Positions 26,618 to 35,797 of a stretch of 64,000 nt of DNA are shown piece after piece. Made by a program: the position numbers and the translations under genes. The notes beneath the pieces are model-generated. The model saw only the letters and a list, made by a program, of their open reading frames with translations, searched no databases and had not been told where the DNA came from. The stretch is from Bog-473 sp963745665 (lineage in GTDB: Bacteria > Actinomycetota > Acidimicrobiia > Acidimicrobiales > RAAP-2): the NCBI GenBank assembly GCA_963745665.1, contig CAVUYE010000002.1:2108001-2172000 (forward strand), written 5' to 3'. The first letter of the stretch is position 1; each line of letters begins with the position of its first letter.

Positions 26618-27542
26618 GCGGGGCGACCGTGACCGCAGGTGGCCCGACAGCGGCCAGGATCTTCTGTGCCTGTGCGTCGAGTTCCGGCGTGGCCGTGCCC
26701 ATGGGCAGGCGGCACTGTCCGACGCGCAGGCCGAGGGCGCGCAGGATCGCCTTGGCCGGCAAGGGGTTGGGGAAGTCGGGCGATGACTCGAAGTCGAAGG
26801 AGTCGAGCAGCTCGGCGTTGCCGGCGATGGCGGTGGCGAGGTCGCCCGCCAGGAAGGCGTCGACCACCCGGCGGAACTGCGGGCCTATCCAGTGGGCGGC
26901 GACGCTGATGATGCCGACCGCGCCGACGGCTATCAGAGGCAGGGTCATGACGTCATCACCGCTGTAGATCTCGAAGCCGGCGGGCACCTGCGCCGCAAGG
27001 TGCGCTGTCCCGGCGGGGTCGGCCGCCGCGTCCTTGAGCGCCACGATGTTGGGCACTTCACGGGCCAGGCGCAGCATGGTCGGAGTGGCAATGCGTCGTC
27101 CGCTCCGGACGGGGATGTCGTAGAGCGCGACGGGCAGTTTGCCGGCGGCCTCCGCCACGGTCCGGAAGTGCTCGAAGATGCCGGCCTGGGAAGGCCGGTT
27201 GTAGTACGGGGTCACAAGGAGAATGCCGTCGACGCCACATTGCGTCGCCTGCTTGGTCATGGCAACGGAGTGCGCCGTGTCGTTCGAGCCGGTGCCGGCG
27301 ACGACCGGGATGGTCACTGCCTCAGCCACGGCGCGCCAGAGCGCGACCTTCTCGTCATCGGTGAGCACGGAGCTCTCGCCGGTGGAGCCGCTGAGCACGA
27401 GCCCATCGCTGCCGTGTCCGGCCAGCCAGCGGGCCAGATCGACCGCGGCGGCGAGGTCCAGTCCGCCGTCTTCGTCGAACGGCGTCACCATGGCCGTGAC
27501 CACCCGCCCGAAACGAGGCGGGTCCTGCTGTGCGGGGCTCAT
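26610..27542 (-). CDS. dapA: 4-hydroxy-tetrahydrodipicolinate synthase
   Basis: First committed enzyme of lysine and diaminopimelate synthesis, condensing pyruvate with aspartate semialdehyde; TIM barrel of 310 aa. The Schiff-base Lys170 lies in NIVALKDAA, the catalytic Tyr142 in LYDIPVR; GSTGESSVL and VTPYYNRPSQ are family signatures. It overlaps rnj. The partner gene dapB is about 3.5 kb away, with the diiron protein, TetR regulators and rhomboid in between. Confidence 0.95.
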   Translation of the reverse strand: MSPAQQDPPRFGRVVTAMVTPFDEDGGLDLAAAVDLARWLAGHGSDGLVLSGSTGESSVLTDDEKVALWRAVAEAVTIPVVAGTGSNDTAHSVAMTKQATQCGVDGILLVTPYYNRPSQAGIFEHFRTVAEAAGKLPVALYDIPVRSGRRIATPTMLRLAREVPNIVALKDAAADPAGTAHLAAQVPAGFEIYSGDDVMTLPLIAVGAVGIISVAAHWIGPQFRRVVDAFLAGDLATAIAGNAELLDSFDFESSPDFPNPLPAKAILRALGLRVGQCRLPMGTATPELDAQAQKILAAVGPPAVTVAPLG

Positions 27543-27583
27543 CGCCCCTTCACGCTACCAGCGATGCGCGGCGCCGAGGGCGC

Positions 27584-28744
27584 TCAGGCGACGTTGCGCT
27601 CGGCCGGCGAGCCGTCGGCGAAGGCGTCCTCCTCCTCCGTAGAGTCGGTCAGATTCTCGAACGCGATCGCTCCCATTTCGGTGAACTTGGTGCGGAGCCA
27701 GCCGTCGGCCGCATCGAGCAGACCCAGCTTCTTGAGATTCGGCACGATCTTGGAGAAGAGCAGGATCTGGAAGTCGTCGCGATCCGGCGCCGCCTGCATG
27801 ACCTTGACCACGTCGGCGGTGGGCACCTCCATGCGCTCCCACACCTCTTGCATGGCCATGCGGTCCTTCATGCGGATGGCCGCCTCAAAGGCAAACTCCT
27901 GGCGCTCCCTGAGCTCGGCCGCGTTGAGCTCCTTGTAGTACTCCTGCAGGCTGAGCACGCCGAAGGCCACGTGGCGGGCCTCGTCGGCCATGACGTAGCG
28001 CAGCAGCTTCTTGAGCAGCGGCTCCGTCGTCATGGCGTGGATGAAGCCGAAGGCGGCCAGGGCCAGGCCCTCGACCATGATCTGCATGCCGAGGTAGGTC
28101 ATGTCCCAGCGGGAGTCCGAGACGATGTCGTCGAGGAGCATCCCGAGGTGTGCATTCATCGGATAGTGCCCCGAGAGCTTCGTGTCGAGATACTTGGAGA
28201 AGACCTCGACGTGACGCGCCTCGTCCATGACCTGCGTGGCCGCGTAGTACTTGGCGTCGATCCACGGGACCGTCTCGACGATCTTGGCCGTGCAGAGCAG
28301 CGCACCCTGCTCTCCGTGCATGAACTGCGACAGGAGCCAGTTCTGGTTCTGCATGCCGAACTCAATGAAACGCTTCTCGTCCCACGTGGCCAGGACAGTG
28401 CCGGCCAGGGTGGCCTCGTCCCACTGCGCCTGCGCCGGGTTGGCCTCGGCGTTGGCGATGACCACCCGCTCCTGGTCGACCTCGATCGACCAGTCGAGGT
28501 CAGTCTGCCCGTTCCACTGGGCCTTCTTGGCCTTCTCGTAGAGCTTGTCGAGCTGGGGCTTGGCGCCCTTCTCGTAGTCCCAGGTGAACTCGGCCGGGCA
28601 GTTGTCGGGGACGCGGTGGAAGCCCTCCACGTCGTACTTGCCGACGACGCTCATCACCGCCTCGAGGTCGTTGATGTCCTCGCGCCCTATCAGGTCCAGA
28701 TTGGACCGGAGCTCCTCCGTCGTGTTCTCGTCGAGTGTGGTCAT
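27584..28744 (-). CDS. Ferritin-like diiron protein
   Basis: 386-aa all-helical protein of the ferritin/ribonucleotide-reductase-like superfamily. Two ExxH pairs suit a diiron centre: DEARHVEVF and DEARHVAFG, with additional Glu in GEQGALL and MVEGLALA. Length and motifs are closest to uncharacterised actinobacterial R2-like or AurF-like oxidase families; a specific reaction cannot be given. The ATG at 28744 overlaps the upstream TetR stop (ATGA) and has a GGGGGCGG purine stretch as Shine-Dalgarno. Cotranscription makes it the likely target of that repressor. Confidence 0.82.
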   Translation of the reverse strand: MTTLDENTTEELRSNLDLIGREDINDLEAVMSVVGKYDVEGFHRVPDNCPAEFTWDYEKGAKPQLDKLYEKAKKAQWNGQTDLDWSIEVDQERVVIANAEANPAQAQWDEATLAGTVLATWDEKRFIEFGMQNQNWLLSQFMHGEQGALLCTAKIVETVPWIDAKYYAATQVMDEARHVEVFSKYLDTKLSGHYPMNAHLGMLLDDIVSDSRWDMTYLGMQIMVEGLALAAFGFIHAMTTEPLLKKLLRYVMADEARHVAFGVLSLQEYYKELNAAELRERQEFAFEAAIRMKDRMAMQEVWERMEVPTADVVKVMQAAPDRDDFQILLFSKIVPNLKKLGLLDAADGWLRTKFTEMGAIAFENLTDSTEEEDAFADGSPAERNVA

Positions 28745-29514
28745 TGTGCCGCCCCCTTGGTTGTTGGTCTGGTGCTTCTGCGTGCATGGTTGATGGTTGA
28801 GGTGGAAGTCGAACTCGAAGTGAGCGTGGCGGCCCGTGTCGTGCCCGCCGTCTCGAGCCGCAGGGCGAGGATGCCCGGCAGCACGAACATCCGAACGAGC
28901 GCCCGGGTGTCGGCCGGGTCCGCCAGGTCGGCGTGCGAAGGGGGGGCCGAGCAGTAGGCCATCACGATGCGCACGGCCCACTCGGCGGCCCTCGTCGCCT
29001 GCTCGGGCTCGAGCCAGCGGGCGAAGAACGGAGCGGCCAGGTCGCTGGCGACCCGCATGACCTGGTCGAAGCCCCCGAACGTCAGGAACGGCAGCACGGC
29101 GCCGGGCTCGTGCTCCAGGAGGTAGGTCAGCGACTCGTGGCCCCGCAGCCAGCGGGCCGTCTCGACCATGCCCGCCACGAGCACGTCCTCGAGATCCCCG
29201 GCCTCGCCCATGACCACGGCCAACGACGAGAAGAGCCGGGCCACCTCCGTCTCGACCACGGCGGCGAGGATGCCCTCCTTACCGCGCGGGAAAACCCTGT
29301 AGGCGGTCGCACGGGACAGACCGGCGGCCCGGGCGATGTCGTCGACGGTTGTCTTGGCGATGCCCTGGCGGCCAAGGCAGCTGAGCGCCCCGTCCACGAG
29401 GCGGACCCGGGTCGACGAGCGGTCGTCCGCCCCGAGGTGCCGGACGACGCCGTCCCGCCCCCCGGCCGGGTGTCCGGCCCCTACCGCTTCAGGTCGTGCC
29501 GCAGTTGCGCCCAC
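28741..29514 (-). CDS. TetR-family regulator of the diiron protein operon
   Basis: 257-aa regulator. The TetR helix-turn-helix is clear (QGIAKTTVDDIARAAGLSRATAYRVF, here about residues 50-75), followed by a helical ligand domain. The last 40 residues are Thr/Ser-rich low complexity. The GTG at 29514 lies seven bases after a TACTGT -10 with a consensus TTGACA -35, so the transcript is probably leaderless; the 30 or so residues before the HTH are not conserved, so an internal start is possible. It overlaps the diiron gene by 4 nt. Confidence 0.85.
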   Translation of the reverse strand: MGATAARPEAVGAGHPAGGRDGVVRHLGADDRSSTRVRLVDGALSCLGRQGIAKTTVDDIARAAGLSRATAYRVFPRGKEGILAAVVETEVARLFSSLAVVMGEAGDLEDVLVAGMVETARWLRGHESLTYLLEHEPGAVLPFLTFGGFDQVMRVASDLAAPFFARWLEPEQATRAAEWAVRIVMAYCSAPPSHADLADPADTRALVRMFVLPGILALRLETAGTTRAATLTSSSTSTSTINHARRSTRPTTKGAAQ

Positions 29515-29521
29515 ATATGAA

Positions 29522-29551
29522 ACAGTACGGCGATTTTTGTCTCACTGTCAA
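29522..29551 (-). promoter_or_regulatory. Strong sigma-A-like promoter of the TetR-diiron operon
   Basis: On the minus strand a perfect TTGACA (29551-29546) is followed after 18 bases by TACTGT (29527-29522). ACAGT in the -35 region and ACTGT in the -10 form an inverted repeat that could be a TetR operator for autoregulation (inference). The -10 ends seven bases before the GTG start. Confidence 0.65.
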
Positions 29552-29616
29552 CCACTTGGCAGGTGGCCGCAGCCCAGGTCGCCGGTCGCCGGGGCAGGGG
29601 CAGGTGGCCCCGGCCT

Positions 29617-30507
29617 TCAGTTGAGATTGAAGTGCCCGGGCGCGATGGATGCAATGAGCAGCGCCAGCACGGCCAGTACGGCCACGCTCCCGCCCACGGT
29701 GAGCACCAGGGCGGTGTTCCGGTCCCGCAGCTCGCCGGCGTAGTCGTAGAGGAAGCCGAGCAGAGCCCCGACGGCCAGGCCACCCAAATGGGCTCGCCAG
29801 TCAGTGTTGCCCGTGAAGCCGAGCGCCAGGTTGAGCGCCAGAAGGATGGCGACCGGCGTCACCGGCAATCGGCGACGCAGTCCCACCACGATGTACGCCC
29901 CCAGCACGCCCATGATGGCGCCGGAAGCACCGATCCCCAGCTCGTTGTGCGGGCCGAGAAGGTACGAACCCACACTCCCCCCGAGCCCGGCCAGCAGGTA
30001 CAGGGCGACGAAGCGCACCTTGCCTACGAGCACCTCGAGGGCGGGGCCCACGATGAGCAGGGTGATCATGTTGAAGAAGATGTGTTCGAAGCTGGCGTGG
30101 AGCCACATGGCCGTGAAGGCCCGGTAGTACTGGTGCAGGAAGTGCACCCCGTCGGGCCACAGGCCGTAGCGATTGATGACACTGGCATTGGTGCCGAAGC
30201 CCTCGAGGAAGAAAACCACCACGTTGATGCCGATGATGCTGAGCACGATCGGCGTCGGGTTGGTCGAGCCGACCACGCCGGTCCGACCCCTGCTCGTGTG
30301 GGTGAACGCGGGCACGTGCCGGGACCGCTTGGCCCCCTCGGACGTGCACTCCGGGCACTGCCAGCCGACCTGCGCTGCGATCATGCAGTCGGTGCAGATG
30401 GGGCGGTTGCAGTGGCCACACAACACCGAGGCCGCCTTTTCGGGGTGGCGGTAACACGGCGGAGGCGGCGCAGGCGGGGGCTGTGGCTGCGACCCGGAGT
30501 CGGTCAC
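29617..30507 (-). CDS. Rhomboid-family intramembrane serine protease with zinc-finger N-terminus
   Basis: 296 aa. After a Pro-rich start (PPPAPPPP) comes a Cys/His cluster (CYRHPEKAASVLCGHCNRPICTDC and CPEC) like a B-box-type zinc finger, then the rhomboid core: WLHASFEHIFFNM, the catalytic Ser in GIGASGAIMG, and the catalytic His in AHLGGLAVG. Six or seven membrane helices are present. It should cleave membrane proteins within the bilayer; substrate unknown. The GTG at 30507 overlaps the upstream TetR stop (GTGA). Confidence 0.9.
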   Translation of the reverse strand: MTDSGSQPQPPPAPPPPCYRHPEKAASVLCGHCNRPICTDCMIAAQVGWQCPECTSEGAKRSRHVPAFTHTSRGRTGVVGSTNPTPIVLSIIGINVVVFFLEGFGTNASVINRYGLWPDGVHFLHQYYRAFTAMWLHASFEHIFFNMITLLIVGPALEVLVGKVRFVALYLLAGLGGSVGSYLLGPHNELGIGASGAIMGVLGAYIVVGLRRRLPVTPVAILLALNLALGFTGNTDWRAHLGGLAVGALLGFLYDYAGELRDRNTALVLTVGGSVAVLAVLALLIASIAPGHFNLN

Positions 30508-31064
30508 CGGATGCCGGCAAGCAGTTCGGAGCGGACCAGCAGCGCCACCTGGTCAGAGTCGTTCAGGTCCCAGCGTCCCGGCGAGCTGATGTAGGAGAGG
30601 ACCATGCGGGCCAGGAAATCGGCCGCGGCGTCGAGGTCGGTGCCTTCCGCCATGCCGTGGCGCACCAGGTACGGCGCCAGGAACTGCGCGACCAGCGTGT
30701 GGGTCTGGTCAGCCTCGGTGGACAGCCGCGGCAGCAAGGTGTCGGGCTCGGTCACCAGGACACGCTGGAGCACCTCGTGCTCGACCAGGGCGCGGTGAGC
30801 AAACATGAGGCCGCGCTCCATGACCTCCTCCAGCGTGTCGGCGTCGGAGACCTCCTCGTAGAGCCGGAGGAAGAAGCGGGAGAACTCCCACCCGACCACG
30901 GCCGAGAAGAGCTCGTCGCGTCCCCCCGGGAAGTAGCGGTACACCGTCGCCCGCGACACCCCGGCCTGGCGTGCCGCGTCCTCCACCGTCGTCTTGGCGA
31001 ACCCCCAGCGAGCGACGCAGTCGTAGGTGGCCTGCAGGAGCCGTTCCCGGACGTCAGGGTTCAC
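30504..31064 (-). CDS. TetR-family transcriptional regulator
   Basis: 186 aa. The N-terminal HTH reads GFAKTTVEDAARQAGVSRATVYRYFPGGRDELF, immediately recognisable as TetR, followed by a helical effector domain. The GTG at 31064 overlaps the dapB stop and its own stop overlaps the rhomboid start, so it is embedded in a dapB-tetR-rhomboid coupled string. It resembles the other TetR in this window in the HTH, suggesting related ligands or paralogy. Target genes unknown. Confidence 0.88.
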   Translation of the reverse strand: MNPDVRERLLQATYDCVARWGFAKTTVEDAARQAGVSRATVYRYFPGGRDELFSAVVGWEFSRFFLRLYEEVSDADTLEEVMERGLMFAHRALVEHEVLQRVLVTEPDTLLPRLSTEADQTHTLVAQFLAPYLVRHGMAEGTDLDAAADFLARMVLSYISSPGRWDLNDSDQVALLVRSELLAGIR

Positions 31065-31852
31065 AGCCCCAGCAACGCCTCGAGCCCGACCGTGACTCCG
31101 GGCCGATCGGGCACGGACCGCACGGCGAGGAGCACGCCGGGCATGAACGACCGCCGATCGTAGGAGTCGTGGCGGATGGTCAGGCTCTGTCCCGGCGCGC
31201 CGAAGATGACCTCCTCGTGCGCCACCAGGCCGGGCAGGCGCACCGAGTGCACGTGCACGCCGCCGGGAGCCTCGGCACCGCGGGCCCCGGCGAGCAGCAT
31301 GTCCGTCGTCGGGTCGGGCGGCAACGCGCCGCTCCCCGCTTCACGGCGGGCCGCCTCGATCACGGCCGCCGTGTGCATGGCGGTGCCCGAGGGCGCATCG
31401 CGCTTGGCATCGTGGTGCAGCTCGATGATCTCGACGCCGTCCATGAGCGGCGCCGCGATGCGGGAGAAGTGCAGGAGCAGCACGGCACCGATGGCGAAGT
31501 TGGGGACGACCACCGCGTTGGCCCCGCCGCCCGTCCCCGAAAAGCGCGCCCTCATGTCGGCCATGTCGGCGTCGGACAGCCCGCTGGTCCCGATGACGGC
31601 GTGGACGCCCAGCACTGCGTAGTGCACGACGTTGTGGCGCACCGCCTCGGCGATGGTGAAGTCCACGACGACCTCAGCCCCCAGGTCGCCCAGGGCGTTG
31701 ACCTCGCCCACGATCGTCCGGCCGCTTGCGTCCGCACCGACGTGGCCGGGATCGATGGCGGCGACCAACTCGAGGTCGGCCGCCTCCGAAACCGCACGGC
31801 AGACCTCTTGGCCCATGCGACCGCCGGCGCCGACCACACCGACCTTCTGCAT
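31061..31852 (-). CDS. dapB: 4-hydroxy-tetrahydrodipicolinate reductase
   Basis: NAD(P)H-dependent second enzyme of the lysine/DAP branch after DapA, 263 aa. The N-terminal Rossmann motif is VGVVGAGGRMGQ; the substrate-binding and catalytic segment is ELHHDAKRDAPSGTA; VVPNFAIGAVLL and GEVIFGAPGQ-like (HEEVIFGAPGQSLTIRHDSYDR) segments are typical. Ten bases separate it from the M16 peptidase upstream, and its stop overlaps the TetR start. Confidence 0.95.
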   Translation of the reverse strand: MQKVGVVGAGGRMGQEVCRAVSEAADLELVAAIDPGHVGADASGRTIVGEVNALGDLGAEVVVDFTIAEAVRHNVVHYAVLGVHAVIGTSGLSDADMADMRARFSGTGGGANAVVVPNFAIGAVLLLHFSRIAAPLMDGVEIIELHHDAKRDAPSGTAMHTAAVIEAARREAGSGALPPDPTTDMLLAGARGAEAPGGVHVHSVRLPGLVAHEEVIFGAPGQSLTIRHDSYDRRSFMPGVLLAVRSVPDRPGVTVGLEALLGL

Positions 31853-31862
31853 GCCCAGCAGG

Positions 31863-33125
31863 CTACCGGGCGACCAGGGCGCGCTGGTAGGACTCGAAGT
31901 CCCGCCCGTCGAAGGGTCCGACGGCGCTCAGCGTGCGGGGTGACCGCACCAGCTCCGCCGCCACCTGCTGGGCATCGCCCTTCTCGACCCGGTCGATGCG
32001 CGCCAGTACCTCGTCGACCGAGAGCACCTCGCCGTGCAACAGCATCGACGCACCGAGACGGCTCATACGGGCACCCGAGTCCTCGCCGGAGAGCAGCATC
32101 TCGGCGCGCAGGTTGCCCTTGGCCACGGCCAACTCCCGGTCGGTGACCCCGTCGACGGCCAGCAGCTCGAGCTCCGCCTCCACGATCTGCAGGACCTCGT
32201 CGATGTGCTCGGGCGCGGTGCCGACCACGACGGCCAGCGATCCGCTGTCCTCGTAGGCCGCCCGCTCCGACCAGACCGAGTACGCCAGCCCGCGCTGCTC
32301 ACGGACCTTCTGGAAGAGGCGACTCGAGAGGCCACCGCCCAGCACATGGTTCAACACGGCCAGCGCCCAGCGCCGCTCGTCGAAGCGCGAGACCGAGCGC
32401 ATGCCGTAGACCAGGTGCGCCTGTTCGGTGGAGCGCCGCACCACGTCGAGGCCAACGGTGTGGGGCCCCGGCGGGGTCCGGGCCGGGGCAGCGCCGCCGG
32501 ACCCGCCGGCAAAGCGCCGTTCCAGGTCGGCCGCCACCGCCTCGTGGGTGCAGTCGCCGGCGACGGAGACGACCATGTTGGCCGGCCTGTAGTGCAATTC
32601 GAAGAAGGCGCGGATGTCCTCGCGGGTGATCCGCTGCACCGACGAAGCAGTCCCCAGGGTGTCCCGTCCGAGGGCGTGCCCGGGGAAGAGTGCCTCCTGC
32701 CACCGCTCCGCCGCCAGGTCGGCCGGCTCGTCGGCGTGCATCAGGATCTCGTCGAGGATGACCGTACGCTCGGCCTCTATGTCGTCAGCCCGCAGAGCCG
32801 GCGCCCACATGATGTCGCTCAAGATGTCGAGCCCGAGCGACAGGTGCTCGGAGAGAAGCCTGATGTAGAAGGTCGTGTACTCCTTGGTGGTGAAGGCGTT
32901 GCAGTCGCCACCCACCTCGTCGAGCTCTTCGGCGATGGCGACAGCCGACCGCTGCTCCGTGCCCTTGAAGAGCAGGTGCTCCAGGAAGTGCGACGCCCCG
33001 GCGAGTTCGCCGGGCTCGTCACGCGAGCCCGTGCCGACCCAGTAGGCGACCGCTACCGAGCGGACATCCCCCATGGTCTCGGTGACCAGGCGGATGCCGC
33101 AGGGTAGGACAGATGTCTCGATCAA
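31863..33125 (-). CDS. M16-family zinc metallopeptidase
   Basis: 420-aa pitrilysin-type peptidase. The inverted zinc motif HFLEHLLFKGT (HxxEH) is intact with the downstream Glu in ERTVILDEI; the C-terminal half is the second M16 fold with the RxxY-like HYRPANMVVSVAGD. Homologues lie directly after pnp in many Gram-positive bacteria and process unknown peptides. The TTG at 33125 overlaps the pnp stop (TTGA), pointing to translational coupling with pnp. Confidence 0.92.
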   Translation of the reverse strand: MIETSVLPCGIRLVTETMGDVRSVAVAYWVGTGSRDEPGELAGASHFLEHLLFKGTEQRSAVAIAEELDEVGGDCNAFTTKEYTTFYIRLLSEHLSLGLDILSDIMWAPALRADDIEAERTVILDEILMHADEPADLAAERWQEALFPGHALGRDTLGTASSVQRITREDIRAFFELHYRPANMVVSVAGDCTHEAVAADLERRFAGGSGGAAPARTPPGPHTVGLDVVRRSTEQAHLVYGMRSVSRFDERRWALAVLNHVLGGGLSSRLFQKVREQRGLAYSVWSERAAYEDSGSLAVVVGTAPEHIDEVLQIVEAELELLAVDGVTDRELAVAKGNLRAEMLLSGEDSGARMSRLGASMLLHGEVLSVDEVLARIDRVEKGDAQQVAAELVRSPRTLSAVGPFDGRDFESYQRALVAR

Positions 33126-35668
33126 CGACGGCGCGAACGCCCACGCGAACGACCGCGGTCACCGGCGCGGTCGCCCCGGTCACCGCCACGGTCGTTCCCG
33201 CTGTCGGCTGCGCCCGGGCCGAGATCGCCCAGGTCCGCCACCAGCTCCGCCTCGAAGGCGTCCTCGAAGGACGAGCCGTCAGCCGTGCGGGCCGGTGCGG
33301 GCGCCGAAGACGACGACCCGGACCCGGACCCGGACCCGCCGGCTCCGTTGGCCGACCCAGAACCGTTGCCCGAGGAACCCGACGAAGAACCCGACGACGA
33401 GGAAGACGAGGAGGAGGGACCCGAGGAGGACGAGGAGGAGGGACCCGAGGAGGACGAGCCGCCCGAACCCCCGCCCTCAGGGGCGGAGGCCAGGGACAGC
33501 GACACCTTGCCCTGCGGGTCGATGTCGTCCACCCGGACCTCGACGGCCTGGCCCAGCGTCAGCACGTCCTCGACGTTGTTGATCCGCTTGCCCCCGGCCA
33601 ATGACGACAGCTTCGAGATGTGCAGTAGGCCGTCACGGCCCGGAAGCACGTTCACGAAGGCACCGAACTTGGTGATGTTGACCACCCTGCCGGCGTAGAC
33701 CACGCCCACGTCGGCGGTCGGCGGGTCGAGGATCAGCGAAATGCGGCGACGGGCCTCTTCGACCGCGTTGCCGTCCTTGGCGCCGATCGTCACCGTGCCG
33801 ACCACACCGTCGTCGTCGACGGCGATGTCCGCACCGGTCTCCTGCTGCAGCGTGTTGATGACCTTGCCCTTGGGCCCGATGACCTCACCGATCTTGTCGA
33901 TCGGGATCTCCATGGAGACGATCTTCGGCGCGCTGGTCGCCACGTGGTCACGGGGCTCGGGGATCGTCGCCGCCATGACGCCCAGAATGATGAGCCGGGC
34001 CTCCTTGGCCTGCAGCAGCGCCCGAGCGAGCACGTCGGCCGGCAGGCCGGCGATCTTCGTGTCGAGCTGCAGCGCCGTCACGGCGTCGGCCGTGCCGGCC
34101 ACCTTGAAGTCCATGTCGCCGAACGCGTCCTCGGAGCCCAGGATGTCGGTCAGGGTCACGTAGGTGCCCTCGTCATAGACGAGGCCCATGGCGATGCCCG
34201 CCACGGGCGCCCGCAGCGGCACACCCGCGGCCATCAGCGACAGTGTCGAGCCGCACACAGACGCCATGGAGGTCGAGCCATTCGAGGCCAGCACGTCGGA
34301 GACCACACGCAGGGTGTAGGGAAACTCCTCGGCGGGCGGCACGACAGGCAGCAGGGCCCGCTCGGCCAGCAGCCCGTGCCCGATCTCCCGGCGCTTCGGA
34401 CCACGCATGAAGCCCGTCTCACCGGTCGAGAAAGGCGGGAAGTTGTAGTGGTGCATGTAGCGCTTGTGGTCGACCGGGGTGATGGTGTCGAGCTGCTGCT
34501 GCATGCGGGGCATGCCCAGCGTCGTCACGTTCAGCACCTGGGTCTCGCCGCGCTGGAAGAGCGCCGAGCCGTGCGCCGTCGGGAGCAGGTCGATCTCGGC
34601 GGACAGGGGACGGATGTCCGCGATGCCCCGCCCGTCCACGCGCACGCCTTCCTCCACGATGCTCTTGCGCACCAGCTTCTTGGTCAGCGAGCGGATGGCC
34701 CCCTTGACCTCGCCCGGCCGGTCGGCGAACTCATCGCCGAGGGCGGCGCGGATCTCCTCGCCGGCGGCATCGAGCGCGGCGTTGCGCTCGGCCTTGCTCC
34801 GGACGAGATTGGCCTTGGCGATGGGCTCGGTGCCGACCGCCTCGACCCGGGCCCACACGTCGTCCTGGTAATCCGTGAACGTCGAGAACGGGATCGTCTC
34901 GATCGGACCGCGAGCAGCCGTGAAGTCCGCGACCAGCTGGCGTTGCAGGTTGATGGCCTCACGGATCCACACCTTGGCCGCCTCGAGGCCGGAGGCCAGC
35001 ACTTCCTCGGTCACCTTGGGGGCGCCGGCGTCGTAGTACTCCCACGACTTCTCGGTCCCACCCGCCTCGACCATCATGATGGCGATGTCGCTGTCGGCGT
35101 CCTCGGTCAGCGCACGGCCGGCCACGACGAGCTCGAAGGTCGACTCCTCGCCCTCCTCGAAGGTCGGGTGCCCGATCCACTGGCCGTCGGTCGTGTAGGC
35201 CACGCGCACCGCGCCGATGGGGCCGTCGAAGGGGATGCCCGAGAGCATCAGCGCCGCCGACGCGCCGTTGATGGCCAGCACGTCGTGCGGGTTCACCTGG
35301 TCGGCACCGATAATGGTCCCGACAACGTGGACCTCGTTGCGGAACCCCTCGGGGAAGGACGGGCGCAGGGGGCGGTCGATCAGCCGGCAGGTCAGGATGG
35401 CCTGGTCCGAGCTCTTGCCCTCCCGACGGAAGAACGAGCCGGGGATCTTGCCGGCGGCGTACGTCCGTTCCTCGATGTCGACCGTCAGCGGGAAGAAGTC
35501 AGTGCCCTCCCGGACCGATCGAGCTGCGGTGGCCGTGGCCAGCAGGACGGTGTCGCCGATGCGGGCCACGACGGCCCCGTCGGCGAGCTGGGCGAGTTTC
35601 CCCGCCTCGAATGACATGGTTCGGTCGGTCCCGCTGATCGGGCCCGACACGGAAATGGCGTCAGCCAT
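33122..35668 (-). CDS. pnp: Polyribonucleotide nucleotidyltransferase (PNPase)
   Basis: 3'-5' phosphorolytic exoribonuclease, 848 aa. It has two RNase PH domains (GKIPGSFFRREGKSSD; FPPFSTGETGFMRGPKRREIGHG), a helical linker, KH (IGEVIGPKGKVIN) and S1 (GRVVNITKFGAFVNVLPGRDGLLHIS) domains. Beyond S1 is a Ser/Gly-rich tail of about 100 residues containing a duplicated 24-bp unit and ending in a basic RGDRAGDRGRSRGRSRRR cluster that may bind RNA. The ATG at 35668 has a GAGGAG Shine-Dalgarno. It follows rpsO, the conserved rpsO-pnp arrangement. Confidence 0.96.
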   Translation of the reverse strand: MADAISVSGPISGTDRTMSFEAGKLAQLADGAVVARIGDTVLLATATAARSVREGTDFFPLTVDIEERTYAAGKIPGSFFRREGKSSDQAILTCRLIDRPLRPSFPEGFRNEVHVVGTIIGADQVNPHDVLAINGASAALMLSGIPFDGPIGAVRVAYTTDGQWIGHPTFEEGEESTFELVVAGRALTEDADSDIAIMMVEAGGTEKSWEYYDAGAPKVTEEVLASGLEAAKVWIREAINLQRQLVADFTAARGPIETIPFSTFTDYQDDVWARVEAVGTEPIAKANLVRSKAERNAALDAAGEEIRAALGDEFADRPGEVKGAIRSLTKKLVRKSIVEEGVRVDGRGIADIRPLSAEIDLLPTAHGSALFQRGETQVLNVTTLGMPRMQQQLDTITPVDHKRYMHHYNFPPFSTGETGFMRGPKRREIGHGLLAERALLPVVPPAEEFPYTLRVVSDVLASNGSTSMASVCGSTLSLMAAGVPLRAPVAGIAMGLVYDEGTYVTLTDILGSEDAFGDMDFKVAGTADAVTALQLDTKIAGLPADVLARALLQAKEARLIILGVMAATIPEPRDHVATSAPKIVSMEIPIDKIGEVIGPKGKVINTLQQETGADIAVDDDGVVGTVTIGAKDGNAVEEARRRISLILDPPTADVGVVYAGRVVNITKFGAFVNVLPGRDGLLHISKLSSLAGGKRINNVEDVLTLGQAVEVRVDDIDPQGKVSLSLASAPEGGGSGGSSSSGPSSSSSSGPSSSSSSSSGSSSGSSGNGSGSANGAGGSGSGSGSSSSAPAPARTADGSSFEDAFEAELVADLGDLGPGAADSGNDRGGDRGDRAGDRGRSRGRSRRR
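33405..33452. repeat. Perfect 24-bp tandem duplication in the pnp tail
   Basis: Two identical 24-bp copies (33405-33428, 33429-33452) in the Ser-rich C-terminal region of PNPase, adding eight residues per copy in frame. Confidence 0.9.
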
Positions 35669-35797
35669 GATGCTCCTCGTGTCTCGGGGGCATCTTCGTT
35701 GCTGGTTCCCAGTAGTCGACCACCTCGCACCCGAAGTGAGCGGCGACTGGCAGCCAGGTGGCTGAAGACGCCCGGTTCTGTGGTGCTGCTGCTGCCG

